A DNA stretch of 64,000 nucleotides from contig CAJNOP010000018.1 of assembly GCA_905250075.1 (NCBI GenBank), positions 2,864,349 to 2,928,348 on the forward strand, written 5' to 3'. The notes under the pieces were generated by a model. It was not told where the DNA came from, searched no databases, and worked only from the letters and a program-made list of their open reading frames with translations. Positions 36,514 through 48,010 of this stretch are shown one piece after another. Source of the stretch: Rotaria sp. Silwood1 (taxonomy: Eukaryota; Rotifera; Eurotatoria; Philodinida; Philodinidae). The first letter of the stretch is position 1. Each line of letters begins with the position of its first letter. Made by a program: the position numbers and the translations under genes.

Positions 36514-37695
36514 CAGAGTTGGAACCGGTCCGGCAATTCGGCTCCGGTCCGACCGGACCGGACCGGACCGAACCGGACAAGACCGGACAAAAAGTTAAAC
36601 CGGATCGGACAGAACCGGATTTTTGCCAGTTCATCATTACAAAATTGTTGTTTGCATCCAAGAATTTTCTCTACTGAAAATGGTTTTTTTATGATATTTT
36701 CAAGTCAGAAGAATGTGTTTGCGAAAGACTCAATAGATATCTTGTCTTCGACTTGACTATAGACGATTGATTGTTCTCTTTATATCTCTATCGATTTCTT
36801 TCTCGTGTATCGCTCAATTTAACCTTGATCAAATAATTTATTCTCTTGTTCTACTTAGGCAGCTGCCTGAATCAAGAAAAATAAAAATGTCATTTTTATG
36901 TTAGATGTGTTATAAACTTGCTTTTTTTTCCTTTTTTGAAATTAAGATGAAAAACAGATTTGATCTGAATAGCTAATTTATATCGATGTCGGGCTCGAAA
37001 AGTCGACGCACCTTGCTATAAAATATGAAGGGAGAGTTTCAGTCCCAAGTTTTAGTTTTCAGTTCGGATTAAGGGTGGCGATTTGCTGTTAATTTATTAT
37101 AATTTTAAATTGGATTTGCATAAATTTAAATTTTTTAAAATGATTTAAATTTATTTCAATTCAGTTTAAATCAGTATAAATTCAATCTAAACCAAATAAA
37201 ATTCAATTTAAATTCATTTAATTGGATTTAAATCCTATATGAATTAATGTAAATGGATTTAAACCCAATTAAATGAACTTAAATTGAATTTTATTTGATT
37301 TATATCGAATTTATATTGATTTAAACTGGATTTAAATAAATTTAAATAATTTTACAAAATTTAAATTTATGTAAATCCAATTTAAACTCGAAATAAATAA
37401 AACTTTTTAAAATTTATTTTTAATTTAAATTTCTTAAAATTTATTTTTGGATTTATAAATTTTTCGTAAACGTAAATTGATCACCCCTAGTTGGGATTTC
37501 TGCATGTGAATATTCAATTCCCCTTCGCCAACATTTTATGTTAACAGATACTTTTATGGTCGGTTATTTTCGCCGGATTTTTGCCAGTTTGGCTGTAAAA
37601 TTCGTCCGGCCGGTTGCTGACCGGACCGGACCGGGCAGATTTTTTAACCGGCCGAACCGAACCGGACAGAAAAAACCTGTCCGGTTCCAACTCTG
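36514..37695. mobile_element. Non-autonomous hAT element C (CCGGACCGGA-rich ends)
   Basis: Terminal repeats CAGAGTTGGAACCGG are inverted at both ends, flanked by a perfect 8-bp duplication GTGTGGGT at 36506-36513 and 37696-37703. CAG-start termini and 8-bp duplication identify hAT. Both ends are built from ACCGGACCGGAC-like repeats. Another element (37070-37489) is nested inside. No transposase frame. Confidence 0.92.
37070..37489. mobile_element. Non-autonomous hAT element D (ATTTAAATT-rich), nested in C
   Basis: Ends TAAGGGTGGCGATTTGC and (reverse complement of right) TAGGGGTGATCAATTTACG are imperfect inverted repeats. Flanks GTTCGGAT (37062-37069) and GTTGGGAT (37490-37497) match at 7 of 8 bases. 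The interior is almost pure A/T made of TTTAAATT-like units in mirror symmetry. Confidence 0.75.
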
Positions 37696-37703
37696 GTGTG
37701 GGT

Positions 37704-40700
37704 GTGAAGTATAGATTCAAATGATATTGTTGTTAAAATTCAAATTCAAGATTCAACCACATCATCTAAAGGTCTTGCTTATATTTTAACAGCTGTCCCA
37801 GGTGTCGATTCTTCAACAGTCCATAATACTATCTCTATTCCAAATGCTGCACCCTTACTCTTTAATTTCATTTTCTAACATTGTCTTTAAATGCAAGAGT
37901 ATTTTTGTCTTATCAAAATATTCATTTTTAGCATTAAGTAGTATCTACATAATTTAAAAGTCGTAAAAATAAAGTACAATACTGATGAAAAGTAATTCAG
38001 CAGTGTTTAACAACGAATGCACTAAATCAATACAAAAAAATGACGGAAGACGCTTATTAGCAAATTTTCCAGAAGAAGCATATGAACTAGAATTTCTTAT
38101 CAAAACTAAAAGTTATGCATTCATAGATTTTCATAGAGTTATATCGAAAAATAATTCTGATAGAAAAGTAAAATTAAGAGAAACATTTTGTGAGTATGAT
38201 ATGAAACGAACTGCAGATAAATTATGAACTTATATTTTTTTTTTCATCCAGCTGAAGGCTTTTGTTATTTTATTTTACATTTCTCGACTATGTTTTCCAT
38301 CGACCGATTTTCGTATACGAAAAGTATTCGCCTTTTTTTATTTCTATCTTATAAATATTTGCCTATAGATAAGGAATTTCTTCAAAGAAGATGATTCTTA
38401 TTCACATTGACACAGTTGCACATAATTCAGATTCTTTAGCAACATGCATTTGTATGGCAGATTGAGTGCATAAATCTTCCATATAAAGTAAATATTTTCA
38501 AAAAATTGGATCATGAGAATAGCGCAATTCATTAAAGAACAAGGACTAGACAAACTGAATATGAATGATGAAAGTTATAGTTATACCAAGCTTAAAGAGA
38601 GAAAGAAACTATGGCTCATTACATTCTAAAAGAAAACTTTTATTACGGAACCCTTTTATGTTTGGTTACGAAATCAAAAAAAAGTTCCATGATTGCAGAA
38701 TCTTCGTCATGTGTCAAGAAAATACTTTCTCGAATTCGATTCTTATTTCTTATCTGAATAAGCCATTCGGTTGAGAGTATAGTCATTCAATATGAAGAAG
38801 AACTCTTCAAAAGAAAATCAGACATGTTCCTTTTCAGTATGACAATTATGCAAATAATTTTTCATCAGTAAACATTTTCATTTAGTTGACGTAAAATTAC
38901 TTTTTCTTGTAAATAATTTTCAACTAATTATTTTGATTGCTTATCACATTCAAAATTGATCAAACATCTTATCTTCATTGATAAAAGTTTTTCTTGAATA
39001 GTTAAACAATGTCAATCATGGTATACTAATGCAACTATTCATTCATATTTTCGTTCAACATCTTTGATTAATAATAGAAAAAGAACAAGATGTTTTTTGG
39101 TACTGCTTCTAAATTGATAATCGAATGATTTTTTTTTCTTGAGTGAACAAATCAATCAACGTTCCTTTTCCTTGCCGAAATCTTTGGAGAATATATGCCA
39201 AACTGAAGATTAAAAAAAAAAGAATTTTCAGGCAAGTTTCATTCAAACAATACTATAAATATCAAAATAAAATTTCAAAAAGAGAATAAGCAAAGTATAT
39301 AGTTATGCATGGTTTTTATGCATATTTATATTAGGATAAGTATATATTTTTGTTTTAATTATTCTTCTGCTTATTTTTTATTATATTGATTTTGATTTGG
39401 CTTACGTTGACAAAGACAATCATGTACTTACATAATCCTCTAATTATATTTCTAAAAATATAGGAATAATTATTTTTTTTTTCTTTTTATTCAATTCTGT
39501 GAATAACTATTCTCTCGTATACGAAAACTTTTAATTATTTATTATTTTTTTTTTTATTCAGTCTCAACTAACAGTACAGTGACAGGTAAAATAGGCACGG
39601 TAAAAAAATACAACAAATCAACTAAACTATGTGTATGATATAATGTTGGAATTGTTACATACATTTCGTATTAAGAATCAATTCGATAGTTGAATGACAA
39701 AAAGTTATAAATGAGTGCGTCATCTTATGTAACAACAGCTGGATATGTAGGTAATTAATGTGATAAATTGGTAATTGTGATATTAATTTGAAAGTCTGCC
39801 GGGTAATTTGGTCAATGAATAAAATACATCAAATCATATTGTATGTGATTCAAATTTGAGCACACTTTATTTCGTAGATTATTTATATCATGGTGTATTG
39901 AAATATTTTATCAATATCAAACTAAATATTATTTTTTAATCGAGATAATCAGTAAGAATAAGTAAGAAGCAATCAATCTATTCAAATGTTCTTGATTTTT
40001 GATCAAATAATTGAAAGTTTTATTTTTATATATGTCAGTATAAATAATATTGTTCGTTGGATAATTTGTGCTACCTATTGTAATACTGGCTGTTTATGAT
40101 ATCGAAATGGAATGTATATAGAGACCGACGGTTTCACTTAGTAAAAACGAAAACAAAGCAGTTGAATGTCGGTCTCTAACAAGCATCTTTAGAATTGGTC
40201 ATATAACAATAGTATACCAGATAACTTGAATAATAATTTTTACCTAGAAATTTCTAAGTTAGATATCATTTTTCGGCATCGTTAATGTGTATTATTTATG
40301 AAAAAGCACATTTTTCGAACGACAAAATAGCAAAGAGAAAATCATGACTGTTAATCAGTTGTATAATCTGTTTATTGGCAAAGAATCATATTGAGCTCTC
40401 ATATTATGCAAATATTTGAGGTATCTAGTTATACATAAAACGAAATTTCAACTATATGTCTTGTTCTTGGTGATAGAAAAGCAATTTTAGTAAACACTCA
40501 TCTGTTATGTCGATCATATCTCAAATGATTTTTTTGTTAAACCGAATACAATGAAGTCTAGTTATTCTTTATTTGATCTTCTTCTTCCACCACTCTCGGC
40601 GTATCAATTAAGACAAAAAAAACTCAGTAAAGTTAAGCATTAAGAATGTCATATTTTGATAAAATAAAATATTTGAGTTTATCTCTTATTTCGATAGAAT

Positions 40701-41454
40701 ACCACTGAAGATGCCTCACAGAACAACTGCGACAAAAACAAACATTTTTCAGTAAAAATCTCGCTTTTAATTGAGACATGGAATATTTTCTAAAAGTGTA
40801 ACTCTGGAATAGTTTTCCCTTTGTCAGTAAAAATTTTCGATTTCACGGATTCCTGTTATGTGTCCGTTCTCTTTCATAACACACTTCCGGTTCCGGTTAA
40901 GAGAAAGTGAAAAATTCCGGTTGTGACTTAGTTATCTATTTCATTTGTCTTTTTGAGAACCATCAAACTCTAAATATGTGGTAGTATATCAATTTCACTT
41001 CAAGGACAAATATGTGCTATTTTTGACCTTATAAGACAATGTATACAATACTTAACGTGATAATCATAGAATACTAATTTTGTTTGTAAGACAATTAACT
41101 GATCAAATAATTGCTGATATTCAGTTTATTCAATAACACGAAACCACAAAGTGTAGAAGGTAAAGAACAATGTAACAAGAATACATAGCAGAAGAGAAGA
41201 AGATTGCATCGAAGTGAAGGTATGCACATATACATGTATAGGATGACAACGATAGGAAAAAATCACTAACATATATGACAGGAAAGGAAAAATTCATAGC
41301 TATATGTTTTACGTACACGTAAGAGAGAGTTGGAAAATACCAGATATATTTAATAGAGAAAAATATGTATGTGATGTATTCACACACATTGGACAAATCC
41401 TGAACATTTGTATCTTTCAGATTTAAGTAGTCCATGAATAAAAAAATCGATATA
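37704..41454. other. 3.7 kb without a supported gene
   Basis: AT-rich DNA. A 53-codon protein-like frame at 37717-37878 (contains SSKGLAYILTAVPGVDSS) abuts element C and may be a gene fragment. A 60-bp hairpin with AGAGACCGAC ends lies at about 40120-40180. Other open frames (37985-38227, 38565-38774, 41130-41435) show no recognisable features. Confidence 0.45.
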
Positions 41455-42232
41455 ACCTCTGTTGCAAAAGTCTTTGCACAAAATGTTCGTTCACTATTTG
41501 ACCACTTGAAAACAACTAGTGAAGACCAAAAGTAGTTAGTTGGAATCAGAATTTTGTGCTCTATCAGAATATATACTTGGAATTTTTTTTCTAACCTAAG
41601 GCTGATTCACTCTGAGCAAATACTTGAATTAGCCGAAAATGTAGTTTGTACAGAATCCTATTTCTGCCAATTTTGTATTTTGGTTAAAGCTTAGTTAATT
41701 GAACAAATGAAACGTCTGTTCATATGGCAGTTTTTAGAGAAAAATTTTCTCTGCAAAACACATATCCACTCATCTTTTTATAAATCGTCAAATTGGCTCG
41801 AAATCGGCTACATTCGAACAGGTGGATTTCCAAAAATCGATTTTTTGACAAAAACTGTTTTACGTTGAAAGTAGCACCTAGGAAAACATCTGTAACTTTT
41901 GATAGTTTTTAGTTCTACTCTATTATAATACCCAGTTTTGTACAGAATTGAATGCTCTACAAAAACGCCTAATTAAAACCGCGCTTAAGTATTATCTGGA
42001 AAAGTAGCGGATTGCAAAAAAAACGTATTTTGCTTTGTACGAATAATTATTTCGGTCCCTTCAAACATTTGCTTGCAGTGAACCAGCCTTAGGTTATAAA
42101 AAAATTCCAAGTATATATTCTGATAGAGCACAAAATTCTGATTCCAACTAACTACTTTTGATCTTCACTAGTTGTTTTCAAGTGGTCAAAAAGTGAACGA
42201 ATATTTTGTGCAAAGACTTTTGCAACAGAGGT
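41455..42232. mobile_element. TA-flanked palindromic element, mariner-like
   Basis: Termini ACCTCTGTTGCAAAAGTC are inverted at both ends and flanked by TA at 41453-41454 and 42233-42234, the Tc1/mariner target. The arms extend about 150 bp inward (through AACCTAAGGCTG). The 778-bp element has no transposase frame, so it is non-autonomous. Confidence 0.75.
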
Positions 42233-42546
42233 TAGTTTTAAGTAAATATTATTAGATTGCTTTTATTTTTATGTGCCTTGTATTTAACTGACTGTTTTGT
42301 CATTCTCCCTACTTTTTTTTCTTTTCATAAGTTACGTGTTTGATTCTTTTTTCCTTCATACATTTTTTTCTTATCATATGGAGTCTATTTGAAGTTAAGC
42401 ATAAACGACAAACATCTATGCGAACGAGAAAAAAAGAACGCGGCGTTAGTAATTCATTTGTGTGTGTTTAACATGGCCAATCATTGTTCTTGAAGTTTTT
42501 CTTTGTCGATTCATTATCACAAATGAAATATATTTCAAAAATTTTC

Positions 42547-42566
42547 ATAGTTTCTTTCCGTTTTAG
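42547..42566 (+). promoter_or_regulatory. 3' splice acceptor 22 nt upstream of the SDR start
   Basis: The tract TTTCTTTCCGTTTTAG ends at 42566 and the chosen ATG is at 42589. It favours 42589 over the upstream in-frame ATG at 42523, and may be a spliced-leader or UTR-intron acceptor. Confidence 0.5.
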
Positions 42567-42588
42567 AAGCATTTTCATACGTGCAAAT

Positions 42589-43560
42589 ATGTTCTTGATT
42601 ATAGGTTTCTTATTAATTCTGTATGTAACTTATCGATTCTATCAATATTTATATCCATCACCAGATATTGATCCCAATGGTAAATATGTACTTATCAGTG
42701 GATGTGATACAGGTTTTGGTCATACATTAGCTATTGAACTTGATAAAAAAGGTTTCAATGTTTTCGCTAGTGTTTATAATAAAGATAATCAAGCTTCATT
42801 GAAAAACAAACTTTCATCCCGTGCCATTGTCTTCTGTCTTGATATTACTCAACAAACACAAATTGATGCTGCATATAGAATAGTGAAAGAAAAAACAAAT
42901 ACATTACACGCACTTGTAAATAATGCAGGAATTGATCAAGATGGTTTAATTGATTGGATTACACTTGATTTTATGAGAAATATGATGGAAATAAATTATT
43001 TTGGACATGTTGCTATGACAAAAACATTTTTACCATTACTTATAGCTAAACGAGGTTCACGTATAGTTAATTTATGTTCAGTAGCTGGTTTTTTAGCTGC
43101 ACCAAGTATGTCAGCTTATTGTGCTTCAAAATATGCGTTCGAATCATTTTCTGATTGTCTACGTCGTGAAATGCATCCATGGGGATTACATGTAAGCATT
43201 ATTGAACCAGGTTATATGCGTACACCTATCATCGAAGGTCATGTACAAACAATGCACAAGATGTGGAATACACTACCAAATGATGTTCAAGATCGATGGG
43301 GTAAAGAATATCTTAAAAATTTAATGGACAAACGACTCAATAATATATTCATTCATTTTGCTGAAAATCCTATTAAAGTAGTACAAGCAATTCAACATGC
43401 TGTTAGTAATACAAAACCATGTATTCGCTATAAACCAGGATGGCAATCAGGCTTAATATTTTTTCCACTTTCTATTATTCCTGCTTGGATAACTGATTTA
43501 CTCATGGACAAAGGACGTGGTCGAAATGTAACACCTGCTGGTGTATTTAAACAACTTTAG
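42589..43560 (+). CDS. Short-chain dehydrogenase, retinol dehydrogenase / SDR9C type
   Basis: A membrane-anchored NAD(P)-dependent oxidoreductase of 323 aa, the usual size for RDH5/RDH16/HSD17B6-like enzymes that oxidise retinol or hydroxysteroids. Residues 1-22 are an N-terminal membrane anchor. The cofactor loop is SGCDTGFG (37-44), with the GCD-GFG spelling typical of this subfamily. NNAG lies at 111-114. The catalytic tetrad is Asn136, Ser164, Tyr177 and Lys181 (YCASK), followed by EPG. A hydrophobic segment near residue 290 (GLIFFPLSIIPAWITDLL) is also typical. One exon codes the whole chain. AATAAA lies at 43655. Substrate cannot be read from sequence. Confidence 0.92.
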   Translation: MFLIIGFLLILYVTYRFYQYLYPSPDIDPNGKYVLISGCDTGFGHTLAIELDKKGFNVFASVYNKDNQASLKNKLSSRAIVFCLDITQQTQIDAAYRIVKEKTNTLHALVNNAGIDQDGLIDWITLDFMRNMMEINYFGHVAMTKTFLPLLIAKRGSRIVNLCSVAGFLAAPSMSAYCASKYAFESFSDCLRREMHPWGLHVSIIEPGYMRTPIIEGHVQTMHKMWNTLPNDVQDRWGKEYLKNLMDKRLNNIFIHFAENPIKVVQAIQHAVSNTKPCIRYKPGWQSGLIFFPLSIIPAWITDLLMDKGRGRNVTPAGVFKQL

Positions 43561-44517
43561 TGATCAATAGATATAATCTATAAGAGAAAAAAAGATAAAA
43601 TGTAGTCTTAAATGAATTGGTTTTTCAAATAATAAGCATTATTTTTGATACAGAAATAAATAATTCGCAATGATTTTTCTATTTTTTCTTGTTTTATCTC
43701 CATGATATATTTATATATTTAATGGTTGAATCGGTGAATTTTCCGCACAAGAAAATTAAGTCCAAGAAATCTTCAGCAGCAATAAGTGTGAGATGTGATA
43801 TGGGTGGATGTAAGTGTAGATGCTCCAGTCATTCACACTCAATATTAAGCAACACGGCGTTTTTTTAAATGATTTTGATAGGATATATGCTTGATTTTAG
43901 CATGCTATTACCATTCTTTCGCATTATGATTTGGAACCTATGGGATTACTGAAACTTTGACCAAACACGAGTTCTTCCGAATAAATAAATTCATATAGAA
44001 TCTTACAAAGAATTTCATAGTTTTAAAAGAACTGATGCTGATACATTTATTCATGCATTTTGTGTGACTCTCATAATATTTTCCGAAAGATAAAAGTGAG
44101 TGTAAATTTGAAGCTGAAATTAGACGGCTTCTGTACATTTTTACTTTCAGTGAGTATGGATGTAAATGAGGAAAAGCACCAGTAAGAAGCACATCGACGC
44201 TCACGATGAAAATCAATAATCGATCATAATGTAAATCACAAATTTACAAGCATTGGCAACTTGTTATCTGTCTTTTTATTTCGAAAAATTAGATTATATA
44301 AAAACTAAATCACTAAGTTGATAGGAAAAAATACTGCAACATAGTGTTGCTATAAATTCTCAACTATAGTAAAAGCAATAGACTTCAAACTTTGTAGTTA
44401 TTTATAGATGTAATAATCTGCTAAAGTTTCAGAGAGTTTGCTTTTGTTGAATAAAAGAATGATTAATTTTAAAATCGTTTCAGAATATGATATGATATAA
44501 AACTTGATTTTTCAACA
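43561..44517. other. Intergenic, no gene seen
   Basis: Holds the SDR polyadenylation signal at 43655 and otherwise AT-rich sequence. The 92-codon minus-strand frame at 43938-44216 has no recognisable feature. Confidence 0.45.
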
Positions 44518-45360
44518 TCAGTTCAATTTTATTTTTATATATAATGTCAGTAGAACAAAAACTATTATATTAATTGATAAAATATTTGTTAGTTGCCTAC
44601 TGCAATTTAGAAAAAGATCAAAATCAAATTGAATATTACTCTTCTGCCGTATTAAATCACTATTATCTATTGTATTACAATTTGGTAATTGACATTCAAT
44701 CATCCAAAAATCATGACGTTCTCGATTATTCATAAAAAATTTAACTTCATATGTAATAAAATTTTCAATAACGTCATCCATAATACAGTTTGAACATATT
44801 TCTAATGGTTTCGTTTGAATATATTCTTCAGTTGTACATTGTTTACAAGTGTTTGGATCTATTTCAGTTTCGCATGATACACTACTATTGGCATAAAAGA
44901 AACATAATGTACCATTAAAATGTTCATTCATTACAAGAAGATATGAAAATTCATTGAAATTATCTTTTGATGTTAATGATCTTAATAGATGTTTTAAAGT
45001 TGATGGACTATTGCAGTTTTCAGTAGAACATACATACAAAATAGTATTCGTCCATTGCGTTTTAATACCGTCATTTTTTAATAGAATATCATTTTTGAGA
45101 TTGTGTTCATCGGATTCTGTTCTTCTTTCACCACCGCCTACAAGTGCTATTCGAGTTTGATTTGGATTTTGCATCCATATTACTTGAATAGAGCATTCAG
45201 ATTGTTCGGTCTTAATTGAACAATTTTTAAGATTGTTTGGTATAGTGTCAACTGTAATAATCGAATCAAAAGTATTGAATTCCATAGGACAATTATAACA
45301 TGATATAGAGCATGTAACTGAATAGAACAATTGAAATGCTAAAAATAGGGAGACAAGCAT
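44518..45360 (-). CDS. Cys-rich membrane protein, Ly6/uPAR-like, copy 1
   Basis: A single-exon 280-aa protein with no named orthologue that I recognise. A signal peptide (MLVSLFLAFQLFYSVTC) is followed by a Cys-rich ectodomain with a SCYNCP start, a CSTENCNS motif, and later CKQC, CSNC and CNT motifs. Several Asn-X-Ser/Thr sites suggest N-glycosylation. The last 20 residues are hydrophobic (IIVFVLLTLYI), so it is membrane- or GPI-anchored. The CxxC start and C...CN ends recall three-finger Ly6/uPAR repeats, but the spacing is longer than canonical, so the family call is tentative. It is one of a same-strand tandem pair with the gene at 46182-47024, about 30-40% identical by eye. Confidence 0.82.
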   Translation of the reverse strand: MLVSLFLAFQLFYSVTCSISCYNCPMEFNTFDSIITVDTIPNNLKNCSIKTEQSECSIQVIWMQNPNQTRIALVGGGERRTESDEHNLKNDILLKNDGIKTQWTNTILYVCSTENCNSPSTLKHLLRSLTSKDNFNEFSYLLVMNEHFNGTLCFFYANSSVSCETEIDPNTCKQCTTEEYIQTKPLEICSNCIMDDVIENFITYEVKFFMNNRERHDFWMIECQLPNCNTIDNSDLIRQKSNIQFDFDLFLNCSRQLTNILSINIIVFVLLTLYIKIKLN

Positions 45361-46181
45361 GGTTGTTTTTTTTCTATTGTTAATATCGCAAGATAATTAA
45401 TGTGTATGTAAAGTTGTTTGGTTGATATCAAATATTTAGTTTGAAGATATATAAGCTTCAAAAGATAAAAATATTCTTTTACGCAAATGTTTATAACAGT
45501 CCTTGTTTTTTTTTTTTCTTTGTCGAGTCTTTACTAAGATTTTCCGTTATTTATTGGAAGAGAAAAAATAACAATTCATCAAATTTGTTAAATACGTCAT
45601 CACTTCCATCATACTTTCTATTTTTTCTATACTAAAATGATCATGTGACTGTAGGTCTCTTTTTCTTTTGACAGTAGTTTATATAGGAAGTAATTTGTGA
45701 CTGTGCCACTTTAATTGTATACATAAGATGATAAATATTAATTTCTACTGGCATAACTAGCAGATTGTGGGTTGTAGAATAGTGACCTATGATCTTGGAT
45801 GTAATCTATACAATATAGTGTTAATGATGGTAGTTATCACATTTTCTTTCTTCTGGTAGCAAGGCGAAGATGATTAATGATAGGGCGGCGCGTAATCTTG
45901 GATAAGCCATTATTATTATCAGGTATGGAAATCGAGATTAAGTTATTATATCAATAGTAATTATCCGCTAAGCAGGTCAACAGGAAAAGTCAAACTTTAG
46001 AAATAATATTGTATCTATCTATAATTTTAATTACAATATGGAATATATCCATGCACATGTAACATTCTACGTTTTCAAGATCATTTATAGAAAAAAAAAA
46101 GTTGCACCATATTTCGCCTGATCTATCTATTTAAAAATTGTATAGATTTATAAAACAAACATTGATGCATATTTCAAAAAA
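45361..46181. other. Spacer between the tandem Cys-rich genes
   Basis: About 0.8 kb of AT-rich sequence that must carry the copy-1 promoter and copy-2 terminator. No element or conserved motif was recognised. Confidence 0.4.
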
Positions 46182-47024
46182 TTAATTAAGAAATTTTATG
46201 AAAAAAACAATAAAAAGTAATATTATTTTTCTCATCGATGATAAAATATTTGGATTATTAGCATCATCTAAAAATTCGATAAAATCAAAATTTGATGTAC
46301 TCTTTTGACGGATAAGATCGCCATTATTTTCTGTATTACAATTTCTTGATTTACATTCAAGAATCCAATGATCAATACGTGTTCGATCAGTCATATTGAA
46401 ATCCACTTCATGTGATAAAGCTGTTTCACCAATATCATCCTGTAAACATGTTTCACAGATTTCTATTGAATTACGACGACTTACTCCTTGAAAAAAACAT
46501 GCTTTACAAGATTCTGGTGGTATTACAATTACACACGTTAATGAAGTCATATTTTTCTTAAACCAACACCAATTACCATCAAATGGTTCTTCTCTATTAA
46601 GGAGATATTCAAGTTCATTAAAATAATCATTCAATATTAACGAATTTAATAAACGTTTTAATACAGTTAAACTATTACAATAATTAGTAGAACATGTATA
46701 TGAAATTGATCTAGTCCATACGAAATTAGAATTCTTATTTTCCAAACTATTAATAGTATTAAGATTGTGTTCATTGTATATCGCTCTTGGATTATCTTTA
46801 GTACTTAATGTTAATTCAGTTTTATCTGGTTTTCGATGCCATATAACATCAATAAAACAATTATCTCCAATTGTTTGTAATGTACAATTATTAAGTGTAT
46901 CTGGTAAACGATCTGGTGTAATAAAATAATCAAAACTATTCGCATCTATTGGACAAATATAACATGTTATAACACATGAAACTGAATGTATAATTTGAAA
47001 TATTATGAATAAATGGAATAACAT
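46182..47024 (-). CDS. Cys-rich membrane protein, Ly6/uPAR-like, copy 2
   Basis: A single-exon 280-aa paralogue of the neighbouring gene, of identical length. The signal peptide is MLFHLFIIFQIIHSVSC; the ectodomain starts TCYICP. Shared landmarks with copy 1 are the NxFDxxIT segment, L-NC-xQT/E...C-I-VIW, NEHNL, YTCSTNYCNS, CETCLQDDI and the CNTENNGDLIRQKS block near the C-terminus. A hydrophobic tail (IILLFIVFFIKFL) again implies membrane attachment. Conservation of all cysteines but divergence elsewhere suggests two functional, diverging surface proteins. A decayed third copy lies upstream on the same strand. Ligand or function is unknown. Confidence 0.82.
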   Translation of the reverse strand: MLFHLFIIFQIIHSVSCVITCYICPIDANSFDYFITPDRLPDTLNNCTLQTIGDNCFIDVIWHRKPDKTELTLSTKDNPRAIYNEHNLNTINSLENKNSNFVWTRSISYTCSTNYCNSLTVLKRLLNSLILNDYFNELEYLLNREEPFDGNWCWFKKNMTSLTCVIVIPPESCKACFFQGVSRRNSIEICETCLQDDIGETALSHEVDFNMTDRTRIDHWILECKSRNCNTENNGDLIRQKSTSNFDFIEFLDDANNPNILSSMRKIILLFIVFFIKFLN

Positions 47025-47759
47025 GTTTTTGTTTTAAGATTGATGAGTATAAGCAAGTGTATGTGTGTTATCAGATAGCAATATTCAAGGTATTATAATA
47101 GAATGAAATGATAAGCAAGTCTTTAACACAAATGTTTGAGTTTTATTTTCTATTTTTCTTTTTTCACTATCACTCGAATAGATATTTTATTTTCACTTTC
47201 GTTCTATTTTGTCTTTATGAATTTATAGACAACCAATATTTGATCAATCATCTTTAAACATTATTCTATATGACAAAAAAGTTTTATCACAATCCTCCGT
47301 TAAATCTGTTGCATATAAAGCTCGCGCAAACAATATGAGGATACTGTTTTTCAAATGATGACAATTTTAATTTTTTCTTTGTTTTGTTTTATATATTTGA
47401 TGTTTATTGCAGAAATTTTTTTAGCTAACGGAAGAATTACATGAAGTTTGCAAGGAAAATAAGTTCAGTGGAAATAAGCAACATCTTGTGAAAATTTTAT
47501 ATTTTATTCAAGATTTAACCCATGAACGTTCATAATAATGTCAAATCAGCCTGGCTCAGTTCATGGTTTTCTATCCAAAAACATTCTGCCTTAAGATTTG
47601 ACTCGATTCGACTCATTGAGACTTTTGTAATGTATATTGTGTACAAGAACTAATTGTTATTGTAGGAATACATGATTACAAAGTAACATTTGAACCATTG
47701 ATAACACTGTTCCTCTTGAAAAGGTTTAATTGATGAGACATTCATATTAAATGAGGTTT

Positions 47760-47975
47760 TTTTTTTACATATTGCTATCGATCCTTGTTTTTCAAAATCA
47801 ATATAGACTTGAAATTAGTGATCAAATAATGTTGGTTTTTCATTATATTGATCTCGTCACCATAATACTTCGATACTACAACTGACTGGATCAGATTGCA
47901 ATGAATAATTTTGAAGTTTTGTAAAAAATTTATTATGACAAGATATTTGATAGAAAATGGAATATGAATCCTGAA
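47760..47975 (-). pseudogene. Decayed third copy of the Cys-rich membrane protein family
   Basis: On the minus strand 47973-47860 reads as 38 sense codons, including KLQNYSLQSDPVSCSIEVLW. These align with LNNCTLQTIGDNCFIDVIW of copy 2 and LKNCSIKTEQSECSIQVIW of copy 1. A TGA follows exactly where the paralogues continue, and more in-frame stops come after. Upstream, the signal-peptide region and downstream, the CSTxxCNS region are not recognisable. So this is a broken relic of the tandem family. Confidence 0.5.
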
Positions 47976-48010
47976 AAGATATGTTGTTCTTTAACTCTGC
48001 ACTCTCTATT

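Noticed and set aside
36455..36756. Overlapping open frames on both strands at the left end of hAT element C
   Set aside because: They arise from the ACCGGACCGG repeats and the palindromic foldback arm.
44954..45160. 68-codon plus-strand frame
   Set aside because: It is antisense to the Cys-rich membrane protein copy 1.
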